A stretch of 64,000 nt of DNA from Fusobacterium perfoetens. GTDB lineage: Bacteria > Fusobacteriota > Fusobacteriia > Fusobacteriales > Fusobacteriaceae. The notes beneath the pieces were generated by a model, which saw nothing but the letters and a program-made list of their open reading frames with translations, was not told where the DNA came from and ran no database searches. The position numbers and the translations under genes were made by a program. Shown one piece after another: positions 17,713-29,154 of the stretch (positions within the stretch are counted from its first letter, which is position 1; each line of letters starts with the position of its first letter). The stretch spans positions 1 through 64,000 of the forward strand of contig NZ_JADYTX010000004.1 of NCBI RefSeq assembly GCF_021531475.1. The letters run 5' to 3'.

Positions 17713-17902
17713 AAGTATAAGTTATTTTTCCCTCAACTAATTCTTTAAATACTTTTTTCATTAAAGTATCTTTTTTATTAGCTTTTACTAAAAGAGGTTT
17801 TCCTTTTATTAATTCTCTCATTCTTTTTCCAGTAGTTATTGTTAGTATGTATTTGTTAGGTATTTTTTCTAAAAGTCCATCATAAGTTATTTCAGTTTTC
17901 AT
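17687..17902 (-). CDS. rpoZ: RNA polymerase omega subunit
   Basis: This 71-residue protein is the small omega subunit that helps assemble beta-prime into RNA polymerase. The sequence has the family pattern: an early helix (ITYDGLLEKIPNKYILTI), RMRELIKGK, and the KVFKELVEGKITY segment. Position directly after gmk, overlapping it by one base, is the widespread gmk-rpoZ arrangement and supports the call. The 3' end overlaps the start of apbE by 26 bp. Confidence 0.9.
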   Translation of the reverse strand: MKTEITYDGLLEKIPNKYILTITTGKRMRELIKGKPLLVKANKKDTLMKKVFKELVEGKITYTYEKDQVEE

Positions 17903-18465
17903 TATTTCATCTCTCCTTTACTTTTAATAATATTTATTAACTCTTCACAAGATTTTTCAACAGTGTAATTAACTATAGAAGTATCATATTTTTCTTCATA
18001 TTTTAATTCTTCTAAAGAATTTTTTAGTCTTAATTGAATTGTTTCTTCGCTGTCAGTTTTTCTTCCTCTAAGTCTTTCTTCCAATTCTTTTCTAGTTGGA
18101 GTTTTAAAAAATATCATATTAGCATCTGGATATTTTTCTTTTACTTGCAATCCACCTTGTACATCTATTTCAAGAATAACATTTTCTCCATTAGCTAAAC
18201 GACTTTCAACTTCTGATTTTAAAGTTCCATAATAATTTTCATGAACTTTAGCATATTCCAAAAATTCTCCATTAGCTAATCTTTTTTCAAATTCAGGTAT
18301 TGTTAAAAAATAATAATCTTTCCCGTCTACTTCTCCAACTCTTGGTTTTCTAGTTGTAGCAGAAGTAGCTAAGTTTATATTTAACATCTTCCTAACAAGT
18401 CTACATATTGTAGATTTTCCTGCTCCACTTGGTCCTGAAACTACAAACAAATGTCCTTTACTCAT
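17902..18465 (-). CDS. gmk: Guanylate kinase
   Basis: This 187-residue enzyme phosphorylates GMP to GDP using ATP. The P-loop is SGPSGAGKST (about 10-19). The GMP-binding region has TTRKPRVGEVDGKDYYFL (about 38-55) and EFLEYAKVHENYYGT (about 67-81), and the lid segment contains RLRGRKTDSEETI. Length is typical. It sits between yicC and rpoZ, a conserved neighbourhood. Confidence 0.97.
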   Translation of the reverse strand: MSKGHLFVVSGPSGAGKSTICRLVRKMLNINLATSATTRKPRVGEVDGKDYYFLTIPEFEKRLANGEFLEYAKVHENYYGTLKSEVESRLANGENVILEIDVQGGLQVKEKYPDANMIFFKTPTRKELEERLRGRKTDSEETIQLRLKNSLEELKYEEKYDTSIVNYTVEKSCEELINIIKSKGEMK

Positions 18466-18494
18466 AATTTATACTCCTTCTTAGTTTTATAAAA

Positions 18495-19367
18495 CTACTC
18501 TATATTCATCGCTTGTTCTCTTATTTTTTCTATTTCATTTTTACATTCAACAACTATTTTAGATATTTCATATGAACTACATTTTACCCCTGTAGTATTT
18601 AATTCTCTAAATATCTCTTGAAGTATAAAATCTATTTTCTTTCCTACTACTTTTTCAGATGAAGTAAGTTCTATTTCTAATTGTTTTAGATGACTATCAA
18701 GTCTTGAAATTTCTTCTGAAATATCACTTCTATCTGTAAAAAGAAGTATCTCTTTTAAAATATCTTCTTCATTAAAAGTTACTTCTCCTCTTATTGAATC
18801 AAGTCTTTTTAAAAGTTTTTCTTTATATATTCCTACCACTTGTTCTTTATGTTTTTTTATTATCTCAACTCTTTCTTTTATAAAAGCAAGTCTTTCTAAG
18901 AAATATTCTTTTAATCTTGCTCCCTCAGTATCTTTAAATACTAAAAACTCATCAAGTAATTCATCAAGTTTTGAAATAATAATCTCTTCATAATCGTTAG
19001 TATCATTTTCTTTTCTTTTGATAACATTGAAATTTCTTATTAGATAATCCATTTTATTAGTGAACTTATCATTAAATCTTTCTTCCATATCAGTTAAAAC
19101 TTTTAGATAAGCTTCACAGATTTTTTCATCATATTCAAAAAGATTATCTAAATCTCTTCTATCTTCAAAATCTATTTTTAAATCTATGCTACCTCTTGTT
19201 ACTTTTTCTCCTACATTGGTTCTTATTTTACTTTCTAGAAAGTTCAAGACAGTAGGCATTTTTATTTTTAAATTGAGATTTTTATTATTTACACTCTTAA
19301 TCTCCATATCTATTACAAAGTCTTCACTTTGATATGAGATTTTTGAGTAACCAGTCATACTTCTCAT
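18495..19367 (-). CDS. YicC/YloC-family endoribonuclease
   Basis: This 290-residue protein has the YicC_N start (MRSMTGYSKISYQSEDF) with IEIKSVNNKNLNLKIKMP-like sequence at about 22-40, and the C-terminal DUF1732 region with KKIDFILQEIFRELNTTG and SSYEISKIVVECKNEIEKIREQ. Family members have been described as endoribonucleases involved in small-RNA turnover. The order yicC-gmk-rpoZ is conserved in many bacteria. It begins just after the rpoC terminator hairpin, so it may also receive readthrough from rpoBC. Confidence 0.93.
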   Translation of the reverse strand: MRSMTGYSKISYQSEDFVIDMEIKSVNNKNLNLKIKMPTVLNFLESKIRTNVGEKVTRGSIDLKIDFEDRRDLDNLFEYDEKICEAYLKVLTDMEERFNDKFTNKMDYLIRNFNVIKRKENDTNDYEEIIISKLDELLDEFLVFKDTEGARLKEYFLERLAFIKERVEIIKKHKEQVVGIYKEKLLKRLDSIRGEVTFNEEDILKEILLFTDRSDISEEISRLDSHLKQLEIELTSSEKVVGKKIDFILQEIFRELNTTGVKCSSYEISKIVVECKNEIEKIREQAMNIE

Positions 19368-19394
19368 TGAAATCTCCTTTGTTCTCAGATGACA

Positions 19395-19420
19395 AAATAG
19401 GCGACTTGTGTCGCCTATTT
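19395..19420 (-). terminator. Terminator after rpoC
   Basis: An 11-bp perfect stem (AAATAGGCGAC/GTCGCCTATTT) with a TTGT loop lies 10 bp after the rpoC stop. The T-run on the minus strand is only TTTT, so some readthrough into yicC is likely. Confidence 0.75.
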
Positions 19421-19430
19421 ATTAAATTAA

Positions 19431-22400
19431 TTACTGTTCCTCTTTAACTTCTTCAGGGATTATTCTCTTATAATCAACATAACCTGTTCCTGCTGGTATT
19501 TTCTTACCAATGATTACGTTTTCTTTTAATCCCTCTAAGTAGTCTTCTTTTCCTTCTATTGCTGCATTAGAAAGAACTTTTGTTGTTTCTTGGAATGAAG
19601 CAGCTGATATAAAGCTTTCTGTATTAACAGCAGCTTTAGTAATACCTTGAATTACTGGTTCGTATTCAACAAGTTTTTTACCTTTAGCTTTTAATTCTTC
19701 ATTTTCAAGATCAACTATTCTCTTTTCTATTACTTCATCTTCAAGTAATAAAGAAGATCCAGAGTTTGTAATTCTTACTTTCTTGAACATTTGTTTAACT
19801 ATAATTTCGATATGTTTATCGTTTACTGTAACTCCTTGGTCTCTATAAACTTGTTGTACAGATTCAAGGATAAATTGTTCTGCTGCTACTAGTCCTTTGA
19901 TACTTAAGATATCGTATGGAGAAATAGCTCCTTCAGTAATTTTATCTCCAGCTTTGATAAGCATTCCGTCAGTTACAACTAAGTGATCCCCAACAGATAC
20001 TAGGTATTCTTTAAATAATTCAGAGTTTCTTTCGTCTTTAACTAAGATAACTCTCATACCTTTTTTCTTTTTAGAAGTGATTTCAACTTTACCATCAACT
20101 TCACTTAATAGAGCTTTTCCTTTTGGATTTCTAGCTTCAAATAGCTCTTGTACTCTTGGAAGACCTCCAGTGATGTCTTTTGTTCCTTCCCCTTCTTTGA
20201 TAAGTTTTGCGATAACTTGTCCTTTTCTTACTTTATCTCCTTCGTGAACCATCATATAAGCTCCGAATGGGATTTGATAACTTGCTTTTACTTCTTTTTT
20301 ATCATCTAAAACAAGTAATCTTGGGTTAAGGTCTCCAGAATCAACTGGTTTTACTGATAAGTATTCAGTAACTCCATATTTACTATCATAGTTTGATTTG
20401 ATAGTGATATCTTTATACGCTACTGTTCCTTCTTGGTCACAGATAATTGGTACATGGTATGGGTTTAAGTTAGCAAGAACTTGACCTTCTTCTACCATAT
20501 CTCCATCTTTTACTCTTAAGATAGATCCTGATGGAATTTCATGGTCGTTGTTTCCAATTATAATTTTAGCTGATTGGCTAACTACAATTTCTTCTCCAGT
20601 TTCTTCGTTAACTAAAACTTTTACATCTTTAAATATTACTTTACCAGCATTTTCTGCTTTTTTAGTTGTTGCTGAAGCTGTTGCTGTTGCAACTCCTCCT
20701 GTATGGAACGTTCTCATTGTAAGCTGTGTACCTGGTTCCCCGATTGATTGAGCTGCAATAACTCCAACTGCTTCTCCAAGTAATACTTCTTTGTGGTTAG
20801 ATAAGTCCATACCATAACATTTTTTACATACACCTTTTTCTAATGCACAAGTTAAAGGTGATCTGATTTTTATTTTTTTGATTCCTAATTCTTCTATTCT
20901 CTTAATTAATTCTTTTCCGATAAGAGTATTTCTTGGAGCAATTACTTCTCCGTTAACTATTAAGTCTTCAGCTAATACTCTTCCGTCTATTCTTTCAGAT
21001 AATTTTTCAATTACTTTTCCTTCAGAAATTAATTCAGAAACTTCAATTCCTTCATGAGTTCCACAATCTTCTGCGTTTACTATAACTTCATGAGAAATAT
21101 CAACAAGTCTTCTTGTTAAGTATCCTGAATCGGCAGTTCTTAGGGCTGTATCTGCTAGACCTTTTCTAGCTCCGTGTGATGACATAAAGAATTCTAATAC
21201 TGTTAGTCCTTCACGGAAGTTAGCTTTGATAGGTACTTCTAGGATTCTACCTCTTGTATCGGCCATGTTACCCCTCATAGCTGCTAACTGTCTCATTTGT
21301 TGGATAGATCCTCTGGCTCCTGAAGTCGCCATCATGTAAACTGGGTTAAATTGATCTAGTCCGTTCATCATTGCGTCTGTAACATCTGCAGTAGCTTGTG
21401 ACCAAACTGCAATTGTTTTTCTGTATCTTTCTTCGTTGATTATTTTTCCTTCTTTGTATTCTTGAGCAATTGAAGCTACATCTTCGTCAGCTTTTCTTAA
21501 GATATCTTTTTTAACAGCTGGAATTTCTAGGTCTTCAATACCTACTGAAACTCCTGCGAATGTTGAATAGTGATATCCAAAGTTTTTGATGTCATTTATA
21601 ACTTCAGCTGTTTTTGTGAATCCATATCTGTCATATAAATCAGCGATTAATTTTTTCAATGGATTTTTACCATAAGTCATATTATAATCTCTTATTTCTT
21701 TAGGTAAGATTTCAGAGAATAATATTCTTCCTGGAGTAGTTGTTACCATTTCTCCATCTATTCTTACTTTGATTATTGCGTGAGTATCAATAACTCCATT
21801 TTCATAAGCTGTAAGAGCTTGTTCTCTGTTAGAAAATTCTTTTCCTTCACCTTTACATCCAGGTCTATCTTTAGTCATGTAGAAACATCCCATAACCATG
21901 TCTTGTCCTGGTACAGCTATTGGTTGTCCATTTGATGGAGCAATAATATTATTTGGTGCAAGCATTAGAAGTTTTGCTTCCATTATAGCTTCTGGAGAAA
22001 GTACTAAGTGTACTGCCATTTGGTCTCCGTCGAAGTCAGCGTTGAACGCAGAACATACTAATGGATGAAGTCTTATTGCTTTTCCTTCAATTAATACAGG
22101 TTCAAATGCTTGAATCGAAAGTCTATGTAGAGTCGGAGCTCTGTTTAATAGTACTGGGTGTCCATCAATAACATCTTCTATGATATCCCATACTTTATCA
22201 TCTGATTCTTCAACTAGTTTTTTAGCTGTTTTTACGTTTGAAGCTAATTCTCTTTTAACTAGTTCTCTCATTATAAATGGTTTATATAATTCAAGAGCCA
22301 TTTTCTTAGGAATTCCACATTGATTCATTTTTAATGATGGTCCTACAACGATAACTGATCTGGCAGAGTAGTCAACCCTTTTACCTAGTAGGTTTTGTCT

Positions 22401-23381
22401 GAATCTTCCTTGTTTTCCTTTTAACATATCAGATAGAGATTTTAACTCTCTGTTGTTTTGAGCAACAACTGGTTTTCCTCTTCTTCCGTTGTCAATTAAA
22501 GCGTCAACGGCTTCTTGAAGCATTCTTTTTTCATTTTTAACTACGATTTCTGGAGCTTTTATTTCTAAAAGTTTTTTCAATCTGTTATTTCTGTTAATAA
22601 CTCTTCTATAAAGGTCATTTAAGTCAGAAGTAGCAAATCTTCCTCCGTCTAATTGAACCATAGGTCTTAAGTCAGCTGGTATTACTGGTACATTTTTAAG
22701 TATCATCCAAGCTGGTTTATTTTCAGATTCTAAGAAATCTCTTACTATTTTTAATCTCTTAGCAACTTTTTTTCTTTTTTGGCTAGAATTTACATCTTCT
22801 AGTTCTTTTTCTAATTCTTCTTTTAATACTGGAAGGTTAAGGTCTTCTAATAATCTTAAGATTGCTTCTGCTCCCATTTTTGCATCAAAAGAATTTCCAT
22901 ACATTTGTTTGAATAATTTATATTCTTTTTCGTTTATAATTTTTCCAACTGGTAATGTTTCTTCATTACTTTGGATAACTATATATCTAGCAAAGTATAA
23001 TACAGACTCTAATTCTTTTGGAGATATTCCTAAGATTAAAGCCATTTTATTTGGAGTTCCTTTAGAATACCAAATATGAGATACTGGGGCAGCTAGTGCT
23101 ATATGCCCCATTCTTTCTCTTCTTACTTTAGATTTTGTTACTTCAACACCACATTTTTCACAAACAAGACCTTTGTATCTCATTCTTTTGTATTTTCCAC
23201 AGCTACATTCCCAGTCTTTTGTTGGTCCAAATATTTTTTCGCAGAATAATCCGTCCATTTCAGGATTTAATGTTCTATAGTTTATTGTCTCAGGTTTTGT
23301 AATTTCCCCATGAGACCATTCGTATATTTTTTCAGGTGAAGCAAGTTTTATTCTGATTTTTTCAAAACTTTTTATTCCCAT
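19431..23381 (-). CDS. rpoC: RNA polymerase beta-prime subunit
   Basis: This 1316-residue catalytic subunit has the N-terminal zinc finger ([20 protein letters not shown], about 59-78) and the universal active-site motif [12 protein letters not shown] (about 450-461), whose three aspartates hold the catalytic magnesium. The second zinc site is [18 protein letters not shown], followed by the trigger-loop region [21 protein letters not shown]. Length fits a bacterial beta-prime without the large insertions of gammaproteobacteria or cyanobacteria. It is the last gene of the rplJL-rpoBC operon. Confidence 0.99.
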   Translation of the reverse strand: MGIKSFEKIRIKLASPEKIYEWSHGEITKPETINYRTLNPEMDGLFCEKIFGPTKDWECSCGKYKRMRYKGLVCEKCGVEVTKSKVRRERMGHIALAAPVSHIWYSKGTPNKMALILGISPKELESVLYFARYIVIQSNEETLPVGKIINEKEYKLFKQMYGNSFDAKMGAEAILRLLEDLNLPVLKEELEKELEDVNSSQKRKKVAKRLKIVRDFLESENKPAWMILKNVPVIPADLRPMVQLDGGRFATSDLNDLYRRVINRNNRLKKLLEIKAPEIVVKNEKRMLQEAVDALIDNGRRGKPVVAQNNRELKSLSDMLKGKQGRFRQNLLGKRVDYSARSVIVVGPSLKMNQCGIPKKMALELYKPFIMRELVKRELASNVKTAKKLVEESDDKVWDIIEDVIDGHPVLLNRAPTLHRLSIQAFEPVLIEGKAIRLHPLVCSAFNADFDGDQMAVHLVLSPEAIMEAKLLMLAPNNIIAPSNGQPIAVPGQDMVMGCFYMTKDRPGCKGEGKEFSNREQALTAYENGVIDTHAIIKVRIDGEMVTTTPGRILFSEILPKEIRDYNMTYGKNPLKKLIADLYDRYGFTKTAEVINDIKNFGYHYSTFAGVSVGIEDLEIPAVKKDILRKADEDVASIAQEYKEGKIINEERYRKTIAVWSQATADVTDAMMNGLDQFNPVYMMATSGARGSIQQMRQLAAMRGNMADTRGRILEVPIKANFREGLTVLEFFMSSHGARKGLADTALRTADSGYLTRRLVDISHEVIVNAEDCGTHEGIEVSELISEGKVIEKLSERIDGRVLAEDLIVNGEVIAPRNTLIGKELIKRIEELGIKKIKIRSPLTCALEKGVCKKCYGMDLSNHKEVLLGEAVGVIAAQSIGEPGTQLTMRTFHTGGVATATASATTKKAENAGKVIFKDVKVLVNEETGEEIVVSQSAKIIIGNNDHEIPSGSILRVKDGDMVEEGQVLANLNPYHVPIICDQEGTVAYKDITIKSNYDSKYGVTEYLSVKPVDSGDLNPRLLVLDDKKEVKASYQIPFGAYMMVHEGDKVRKGQVIAKLIKEGEGTKDITGGLPRVQELFEARNPKGKALLSEVDGKVEITSKKKKGMRVILVKDERNSELFKEYLVSVGDHLVVTDGMLIKAGDKITEGAISPYDILSIKGLVAAEQFILESVQQVYRDQGVTVNDKHIEIIVKQMFKKVRITNSGSSLLLEDEVIEKRIVDLENEELKAKGKKLVEYEPVIQGITKAAVNTESFISAASFQETTKVLSNAAIEGKEDYLEGLKENVIIGKKIPAGTGYVDYKRIIPEEVKEEQ

Positions 23382-23452
23382 ATTAAATGTAAAGCCTCCT
23401 TAATCGAGATAAAGTTTTTACACTTTATAGTTATTAAATGCAAGATAATTTA

Positions 23453-26400
23453 TTATTCGTCGTCTCCGAATGATAAATCATCATCTAAATTTTCATCATC
23501 AACATCATCTAGACCTAAATCTTCTCCAAATGTTGGAGCTCCTAATGAAAATTCTGTTATTGTTTCTTCTTTATTGTAATCTTCATCAACGTTGATTACA
23601 TTTCCTTCTTTATCAAATAACTCAATGTCTAAAGCTATTGCTTGGAATTCTTTTAATAATACTTTAAATGATTCAGGTAAATCAGCTTCTGGCATTTCTT
23701 CACCTTTTACGATAGCTTCATAAGTTTTAGTTCTTCCGTTTATATCGTCAGATTTTACAGTTAACATTTCTTGAAGTATATTTGATGCTCCGTATGCTTC
23801 TAAAGCCCAAACCTCCATCTCTCCAAGTCTTTGTCCTCCGAATTGAGCTTTTCCTCCTAGAGGTTGTTGTGTTACTAATGAATATGGTCCGATTGCTCTT
23901 GCGTGCATTTTGTCTTCTACTAGATGGTGTAGTTTTAACATATACATTATACCAACTGTTACTTTATTATCAAACGGATCTCCTGTTCTTCCATCATAAA
24001 GTGTAACTTTTCCACTTCTTGGATATCCAGATTTTTCTAAACGATCTTTGATTTCTTCTTCAGTAGCTCCGTCAAATACTGGTGTTGCTATATATCTTTC
24101 ATCTTTATTAGGAATTTTTTGAAGAGCTAATCCTAAGTGAACCTCAAGTACTTGTCCTATATTCATACGAGAAGGCACTCCAAGTGGGTTAAGAACAACG
24201 TCTAAGTGTGTTCCGTCTGCTAAGAATGGCATATCTTCTGCTGGTAATACTCTTGATACAACCCCTTTATTTCCATGACGTCCTGACATTTTGTCCCCAA
24301 CAGTTATTTTTCTCTTTTCTGCTACGAAAATTCTTATAACTTTGTTAACTCCAGCTTTTAAGTCGTCTCCATTTTCTCTTGAAAGTTCAAGAACTTCAAC
24401 TACTGTTCCTTTTGATCCGTGAGGCATTCTAAGTGATGTATCTCTTACATCTCTTGCTTTTTCCCCGAATATTGCTCTTAATAATTTTTCTTCTGCAGGT
24501 GGCTCAGTTTCTCCTTTAGGAGCTGTTTTTCCAACTAAGATATCTCCAGCTTCTACCTCAGATCCTACAATGATTATACCATTTGCGTCTAAGTTTCTTA
24601 AAGCTTCTTCAGAAACGTTTGGTATTTCTCTTGTAATTTCTTCGTCACCTAATTTTGTGTTTCTAGCTTCTATTTCATATTCTTCAATGTGAATAGATGT
24701 AAATACATCTTCTTTTCTTAATCTATCAGAAATTAAGATCGCGTCCTCGTAGTTATATCCTTCCCAAGGCATAAATGCCATAAGAATATTTCTTCCAAGT
24801 GCTAAGTCTCCACCTTTTGTAGCAGGTCCGTCAGCTATTACTGCACCTTTTTCTACTCTTTCACCTAAATCAACAATTGGTTTTTGGTGTAAGCACATTG
24901 CTTGGTTTGATCTTTCATAGTTTAATAAAGGATAAGTTACTTCTATTCCTTCATCAGACATTATTTTTATTAAGTGAGCATCTACATATGTTACTACTCC
25001 TGATACTTCAGATGTAACTACTGCACCAGAGTCTATTGCAACTTTTCTTTCGATTCCTGTTCCAACATATGGAGCTTCTGTTCTTAATAATGGTACTGCT
25101 TGTCTTTGCATGTTTGATCCCATTAGAGCACGGTTGGCGTCGTCATGTTCTAAGAATGGAATAAGTCCTGCTGATACAGATACAACTTGTTTTGGAGATA
25201 CGTCGATATAATCAACTTTTTCTCCTTCAACTTGTAATATTTCATGACCAAATCTACAAGTGATACTTCCTAAAAGTTTTCCATTTTCGTCAAACTTAGA
25301 GTCAGCTTGGGCGATGAATAGTCCATCTTCTTCATCTGCTGCTAAATAATCTATTTGATCAAATTTGATAACTCCATTTTCTACTTTTACATATGGAGTT
25401 TCCATAAATCCATATTCATTTACTTTAGCATAAGTAGCTAAAGATCCGATAAGTCCAATGTTTGGTCCTTCTGGTGTTTCTATTGGACAAACTCTTCCAT
25501 AGTGAGAGTCATGAACGTCTCTAACCTCGAATCCTGCTCTTTCTCTAGAAAGTCCTCCAGGTCCTAATGCTGATATTCTTCTTTTATGTGTTAATTCAGC
25601 TAATGGATTTGATTGGTCCATGAATTGTGATAATTGTCCAGAACCAAAGAAATCTAATATTAAAGCATTTAATGGTCTTGTATTTAATAATGATTGAGAT
25701 GATAAAGTTTCTGAATCTTGAATTGTCATTTTTTCTCTTACCATCTTAGACATTTTTGCAAGTCCAGCTCTGATTTGCATTAATAGAAGTTCTCCAACTC
25801 CTCTAATTCTTCTATTAGATAAGTTATCTATGTCATCAGTATGTCCTTCTCCGTTAAATAAATCCATTATAACTTCGATAGTTCTTCTGATATCATCTTT
25901 TGTTAAAATAATTTCATTAGCGTCTACATTGATTCCTAATCTCTTATTTAACTTGTATCTTCCAACTGGTTCTAAGTCATATCTTTGTGGATTGAAGAAC
26001 ATTTGTCTTATTAAAGATCTAGCTGATTCAACTGTTACTAAATCTCCAGGTCTTAATTTTTTAAATACTTCAGTTACTGCTTCTTCTTTAGTTTCAGTAT
26101 CGTCATTTAAGATAGTATTTGCTAATATTTTTTCTTTTGGAGTTACTTTATAGTAAACAACTTTAGCAATTTTCTTTTCGATAAGTTCTAATATAGTTTC
26201 AACTGTGATATGTTCTCCAGCTTCTCCTATAAATTCTCCATCTTCTTCATTAACAATATCTTCTTTTAAGAAACATCCTTCAATTTCTTGTCTTAAGTTT
26301 TCTAAAAGTTCTTCAGAATTTTTATAGTTATCATAGTAAGTTGTTAAATCTAATTCTTTAGTTTCTAAAAACTCTTCCATTATTTCTTGATTGTTATCAA

Positions 26401-27028
26401 AAAACTCAATAGCTTTTAAGAATACTGTAGCTAATACTTTTTTCTTTCTATCAATTTTAACATTTAAAAAGTCATTTTTATCTGTTTCAAATTCTAGCCA
26501 AGTTCCTTTGTATGGAATGATTTTTCCTATGAAAAGGTCTTTTCCTATTTGTAGATTAACTTCTTTGTCAAAAGAAACTCCAGGAGATCTATGTAACTGA
26601 GATACAACTACTCTTTCTGCTCCGTTTATAATGAATGTTCCTCTTGGAGTCATTAGAGGTATTTCTCCAAAGTAAACTAGACTTTCTTGGATTTCATTTC
26701 CACTTTTTTTGTTTGTTAGTCTAAGTCTAACTTTTAATGAAGCTGAATATGTTTTTCCTCTTTTTTTACACTCTAATTCATTATTTAAAGGTGGCTCAGC
26801 ATCATGCAATTCATAAGAGATATAATCTAAACGAATATCTCCATTTGAAGACTCTATTGGAAATATTTCTCTAAAAGCAGACTCCAATCCCTTATTTTCT
26901 CTTGATAATGGACTGATTCTAGATTGAATAAAATCTTCATAAGAATTTAATTGAAATTCTAAAAAATGAGGCATTTCTCCTCTTTCTTTTATTTTTCCAA
27001 AATTAAATCTTTCAACGAGTTTCCCCAT
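23453..27028 (-). CDS. rpoB: RNA polymerase beta subunit
   Basis: This 1191-residue subunit starts with [20 protein letters not shown] and carries the rifampicin-binding region ([23 protein letters not shown] split around about residues 465-490), the [11 protein letters not shown] motif, and the C-terminal [23 protein letters not shown] region. The residues normally altered in rifampicin resistance look wild type by eye (SQFMDQ, THKRR, LGPGGL). The C-terminal 40 residues are an acidic tail. It lies between rplL and rpoC, with an unusual 186-bp gap before it that holds a terminator and a second hairpin. Confidence 0.99.
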   Translation of the reverse strand: MGKLVERFNFGKIKERGEMPHFLEFQLNSYEDFIQSRISPLSRENKGLESAFREIFPIESSNGDIRLDYISYELHDAEPPLNNELECKKRGKTYSASLKVRLRLTNKKSGNEIQESLVYFGEIPLMTPRGTFIINGAERVVVSQLHRSPGVSFDKEVNLQIGKDLFIGKIIPYKGTWLEFETDKNDFLNVKIDRKKKVLATVFLKAIEFFDNNQEIMEEFLETKELDLTTYYDNYKNSEELLENLRQEIEGCFLKEDIVNEEDGEFIGEAGEHITVETILELIEKKIAKVVYYKVTPKEKILANTILNDDTETKEEAVTEVFKKLRPGDLVTVESARSLIRQMFFNPQRYDLEPVGRYKLNKRLGINVDANEIILTKDDIRRTIEVIMDLFNGEGHTDDIDNLSNRRIRGVGELLLMQIRAGLAKMSKMVREKMTIQDSETLSSQSLLNTRPLNALILDFFGSGQLSQFMDQSNPLAELTHKRRISALGPGGLSRERAGFEVRDVHDSHYGRVCPIETPEGPNIGLIGSLATYAKVNEYGFMETPYVKVENGVIKFDQIDYLAADEEDGLFIAQADSKFDENGKLLGSITCRFGHEILQVEGEKVDYIDVSPKQVVSVSAGLIPFLEHDDANRALMGSNMQRQAVPLLRTEAPYVGTGIERKVAIDSGAVVTSEVSGVVTYVDAHLIKIMSDEGIEVTYPLLNYERSNQAMCLHQKPIVDLGERVEKGAVIADGPATKGGDLALGRNILMAFMPWEGYNYEDAILISDRLRKEDVFTSIHIEEYEIEARNTKLGDEEITREIPNVSEEALRNLDANGIIIVGSEVEAGDILVGKTAPKGETEPPAEEKLLRAIFGEKARDVRDTSLRMPHGSKGTVVEVLELSRENGDDLKAGVNKVIRIFVAEKRKITVGDKMSGRHGNKGVVSRVLPAEDMPFLADGTHLDVVLNPLGVPSRMNIGQVLEVHLGLALQKIPNKDERYIATPVFDGATEEEIKDRLEKSGYPRSGKVTLYDGRTGDPFDNKVTVGIMYMLKLHHLVEDKMHARAIGPYSLVTQQPLGGKAQFGGQRLGEMEVWALEAYGASNILQEMLTVKSDDINGRTKTYEAIVKGEEMPEADLPESFKVLLKEFQAIALDIELFDKEGNVINVDEDYNKEETITEFSLGAPTFGEDLGLDDVDDENLDDDLSFGDDE

Positions 27029-27066
27029 TTACTCACACTCCTTCAACTTTAATGTCAATACCTAAC

Positions 27067-27101
27067 CTTTTGAAAATAACCTTCTATCTTAGTTTCAAAA
27101 G
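27067..27101 (-). other. Hairpin in the rplL-rpoB spacer
   Basis: CTTTTGAAA at 27067-27075 pairs perfectly with TTTCAAAAG at 27093-27101 across a 17-nt loop. It has no T-run. Its place between rplL and rpoB resembles the RNase processing site of the E. coli rplL-rpoB spacer, but that role is inference. Confidence 0.5.
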
Positions 27102-27150
27102 ATTAAGTATTAACTACTACAAATTAAACTACAACTCTTATAGATGACTA

Positions 27151-27179
27151 AAATAGGCACTCAGTTGGAGTGCCTATTT
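27151..27179 (-). terminator. Attenuating terminator between rplL and rpoB
   Basis: AAATAGGCACTC pairs with GAGTGCCTATTT across a short loop, about 35 bp after the rplL stop. The T-run on the minus strand is short. In many bacteria a partial terminator here lowers rpoB transcription relative to L12, and this hairpin fits that role. Confidence 0.75.
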
Positions 27180-27214
27180 CTTTTTGTTCTGTACAAACTT
27201 TCAGTTTAAAAGAA

Positions 27215-27583
27215 CTATTTAACTTCTACTGTTGCTCCAGCAGCTTCTAATTTAGCTTTGATCTCTTCAGCTTCTTCTTTAGATGCTCCTTCTTTTATAG
27301 TTCCACCGTTGTCAGCTAATTCTTTAGCTTCTTTTAATCCTAATCCAGTGATTCCTCTGATTTCTTTAATAACTCCGATTTTTTTGTCTCCAGCTGATTT
27401 TAATATTACGTCAAATTCAGTTTTTTCTTCAACTTCAGCTGCTGCTCCTCCTGCTACTGCTACTGCTACAGGTGCTGCTGCAGTTACTCCAAAGTGTTCT
27501 TCTAAAGCAGTTACTAATTCTCTTAATTCTAAAACTGACATAGCTTCTAAGTCAGCGATAAATTGTTGTTTATCAAATGCCAT
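27215..27583 (-). CDS. rplL: 50S ribosomal protein bL12 (L7/L12)
   Basis: This 122-residue stalk protein recruits translation factors to the ribosome. The N-terminal dimerisation domain ([24 protein letters not shown] in the first 25 residues) is followed by an alanine-rich hinge (about 34-50) and the C-terminal factor-binding domain with [20 protein letters not shown] (about 72-91). It follows rplJ by 58 bp. Several copies bind one L10, so it needs higher expression than its neighbours. Confidence 0.99.
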   Translation of the reverse strand: MAFDKQQFIADLEAMSVLELRELVTALEEHFGVTAAAPVAVAVAGGAAAEVEEKTEFDVILKSAGDKKIGVIKEIRGITGLGLKEAKELADNGGTIKEGASKEEAEEIKAKLEAAGATVEVK

Positions 27584-27641
27584 TTATTTTTCCTCCTTAA
27601 ATATTTTCAATAATATGATTTAATTTTTATTTTTTAATTAA

Positions 27642-28148
27642 TTATTCAGCAGAACCTTCTTTTTTGTCTGCTACTGCTACTAATCCGTAAGCAAGTTTTC
27701 TTACTGGTCCTAACATTCCATTTAACACCATAGATAATAATTGTTCTCTTGATGGTAAAGATGCTAATGCTACAACTTCAGCTTCGCTAACTCTTTTTCC
27801 AGTTAAATATCCACCTTTGATGTTGAATATTTTAGCTTTTGCGTTAGCTTTAGATACTTCGTTCATTACTTTAGCAGGTGCTACTACGTCATCATATCCG
27901 AATGCGAAAGATGTAGTACCTTCTAATATATCGTCAAAAGAATCTTCAACTCCAGCTTCTTTAAGAGCTATTTTGAATAATCTGTTTTTAGCTACTAGAT
28001 ACTCTCCACCAGCTTCTCTTAAAGCTTTTCTTAATTGAGTTTCTTCTTTAACTTTTATTCCTTCATAATCTACTAATACGATAGATTGAGCTCTTTTAAT
28101 TTTTTCTACTAATACTGCTACTGCTTCTACTTTAGCTTGATTTGCCAT
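27642..28148 (-). CDS. rplJ: 50S ribosomal protein uL10
   Basis: This 168-residue protein anchors the L12 stalk to 23S rRNA. Family features include the early VLVDYEGIKVKEETQLRKALRE segment and NRLFKIALKEAG, with GMLGPVRKLAYGLVAVADKK at the C-terminus, where L12 dimers bind. It is the first gene of the rplJL-rpoBC operon, under its own promoter and a structured leader of about 165 nt. Confidence 0.98.
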   Translation of the reverse strand: MANQAKVEAVAVLVEKIKRAQSIVLVDYEGIKVKEETQLRKALREAGGEYLVAKNRLFKIALKEAGVEDSFDDILEGTTSFAFGYDDVVAPAKVMNEVSKANAKAKIFNIKGGYLTGKRVSEAEVVALASLPSREQLLSMVLNGMLGPVRKLAYGLVAVADKKEGSAE

Positions 28149-28159
28149 TCCAAGTCACC

Positions 28160-28316
28160 TCCTCTTTTTTTAAAAAATACCCCCGCAACTATATTACTAG
28201 AGACGGAGGCTGTATTTTCCATTGAGGTTTATGAATACCTGATTCCAACCTCGGTAGGATTTATGGCTATGCCACCTACTGTCTTTAGTATGGATTTATA
28301 TTTAATTTTTTATCCA
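28160..28316 (-). promoter_or_regulatory. L10 (rplJ) mRNA leader with attenuator-like hairpin
   Basis: Transcribed from the promoter at 28324-28353, this leader has a hairpin GTAGG/CCTAC containing TGGC-ATA-GCCA, then the conserved CCGAGGTTGGAAT block, whose GAGGTT pairs with a later AACCTC. A final GC-rich stem (CCTCCG with CGGGGG, flanked by AATA/TATT) is followed by TATTTTTT. This matches the ribosomal protein L10 leader family, bound by the L10-L12 complex. The last stem plus T-run looks like the premature terminator used in B. subtilis for this operon. Confidence 0.85.
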
Positions 28317-28323
28317 ACAATCT

Positions 28324-28353
28324 ATTATAATATATTTTTCTATAAAAAGTCAA
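28324..28353 (-). promoter_or_regulatory. Promoter of rplJL-rpoBC
   Basis: The minus strand reads TTGACT (28348-28353), an 18-bp spacer and TATAAT (28324-28329). It lies in the rplA-rplJ gap, so stalk and polymerase genes can be transcribed separately from rplKA. Confidence 0.78.
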
Positions 28354-28374
28354 GAAAAATTTATTATTTTTTTA

Positions 28375-29082
28375 TTATCCTATTTCTTTAGCTACTAAAG
28401 CTGGATCCATTTTTATTCCAGGTCCCATAGTTAATGAAACAGCTACAGTTTTTAAATATTGTCCTTTTGCATCAGCTGGTTTTAATCTTACGATTTCTGC
28501 CATGAATGCTTTAAAGTTTTCATATATTTTTTCATCAGAGAAATCAGCTTTTCCGATTGGTACGTGGATAGATCCTAATTTGTCTACTCTGAATGCTAAT
28601 TTACCTTTTTTGAATTCAGAAACTGCTCCAGCGATGTTAGGAGTAACTGTTCCTGATTTAGGGTTAGGCATTAAACCTTTAGTTCCTAATATTTTACCTA
28701 ATCTTCCTAATTTAGGCATCATATCTGGTGTAGCGATTACTAAGTCGAAATCTAACCAACCTTGTTGGATTTTTTCGATATATTCTTCAGCTCCAGCATA
28801 GTCAGCTCCAGCTTCTAATGCTTTGTTGATGTTTTCTCCTTGAGTTATTGCTAATATTTTAACGCTTTTTCCAGTTCCGTGAGGTAAAACAACTGTTCCT
28901 CTTATTTGTTGACTTGCATGTCTAGGGTCTACTCCTAATCTTAATGCAACTTCAACTGTCTCTAAGAAGTTAGCACTTCTTGTTTTTACAACAGTTTCTA
29001 AAGCTTCTTTAACTTCATATAATCTTGTACTATCTACTAACTTAGCAACTTCTAAGTATTTTTTTCCTCTATGTTTTGCCAT
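28375..29082 (-). CDS. rplA: 50S ribosomal protein uL1
   Basis: This 235-residue protein forms the L1 stalk and controls exit of deacylated tRNA. The sequence shows the family's two-domain pattern with [20 protein letters not shown] (about 46-65), [27 protein letters not shown] (about 118-137) and the C-terminal [11 protein letters not shown]1 often represses its own operon by binding mRNA. The rplK-rplA gap contains a candidate hairpin. Confidence 0.98.
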   Translation of the reverse strand: MAKHRGKKYLEVAKLVDSTRLYEVKEALETVVKTRSANFLETVEVALRLGVDPRHASQQIRGTVVLPHGTGKSVKILAITQGENINKALEAGADYAGAEEYIEKIQQGWLDFDLVIATPDMMPKLGRLGKILGTKGLMPNPKSGTVTPNIAGAVSEFKKGKLAFRVDKLGSIHVPIGKADFSDEKIYENFKAFMAEIVRLKPADAKGQYLKTVAVSLTMGPGIKMDPALVAKEIG

Positions 29083-29154
29083 TTATTACTTCCTCCTCTG
29101 TGGTCAATGGAATTTATCCTACCACTATACATATATCAAATAATTCGCTATTTA

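Noticed and set aside
28137-28391. An 84-codon plus-strand frame over the rplJ leader
   Set aside because: The region is explained by the L10 leader and promoter on the minus strand; the frame has no ribosome site.
27258-28801. Long plus-strand frames across rplL, rplJ and rplA
   Set aside because: They mirror alanine- and lysine-rich ribosomal genes and have no plausible start context.
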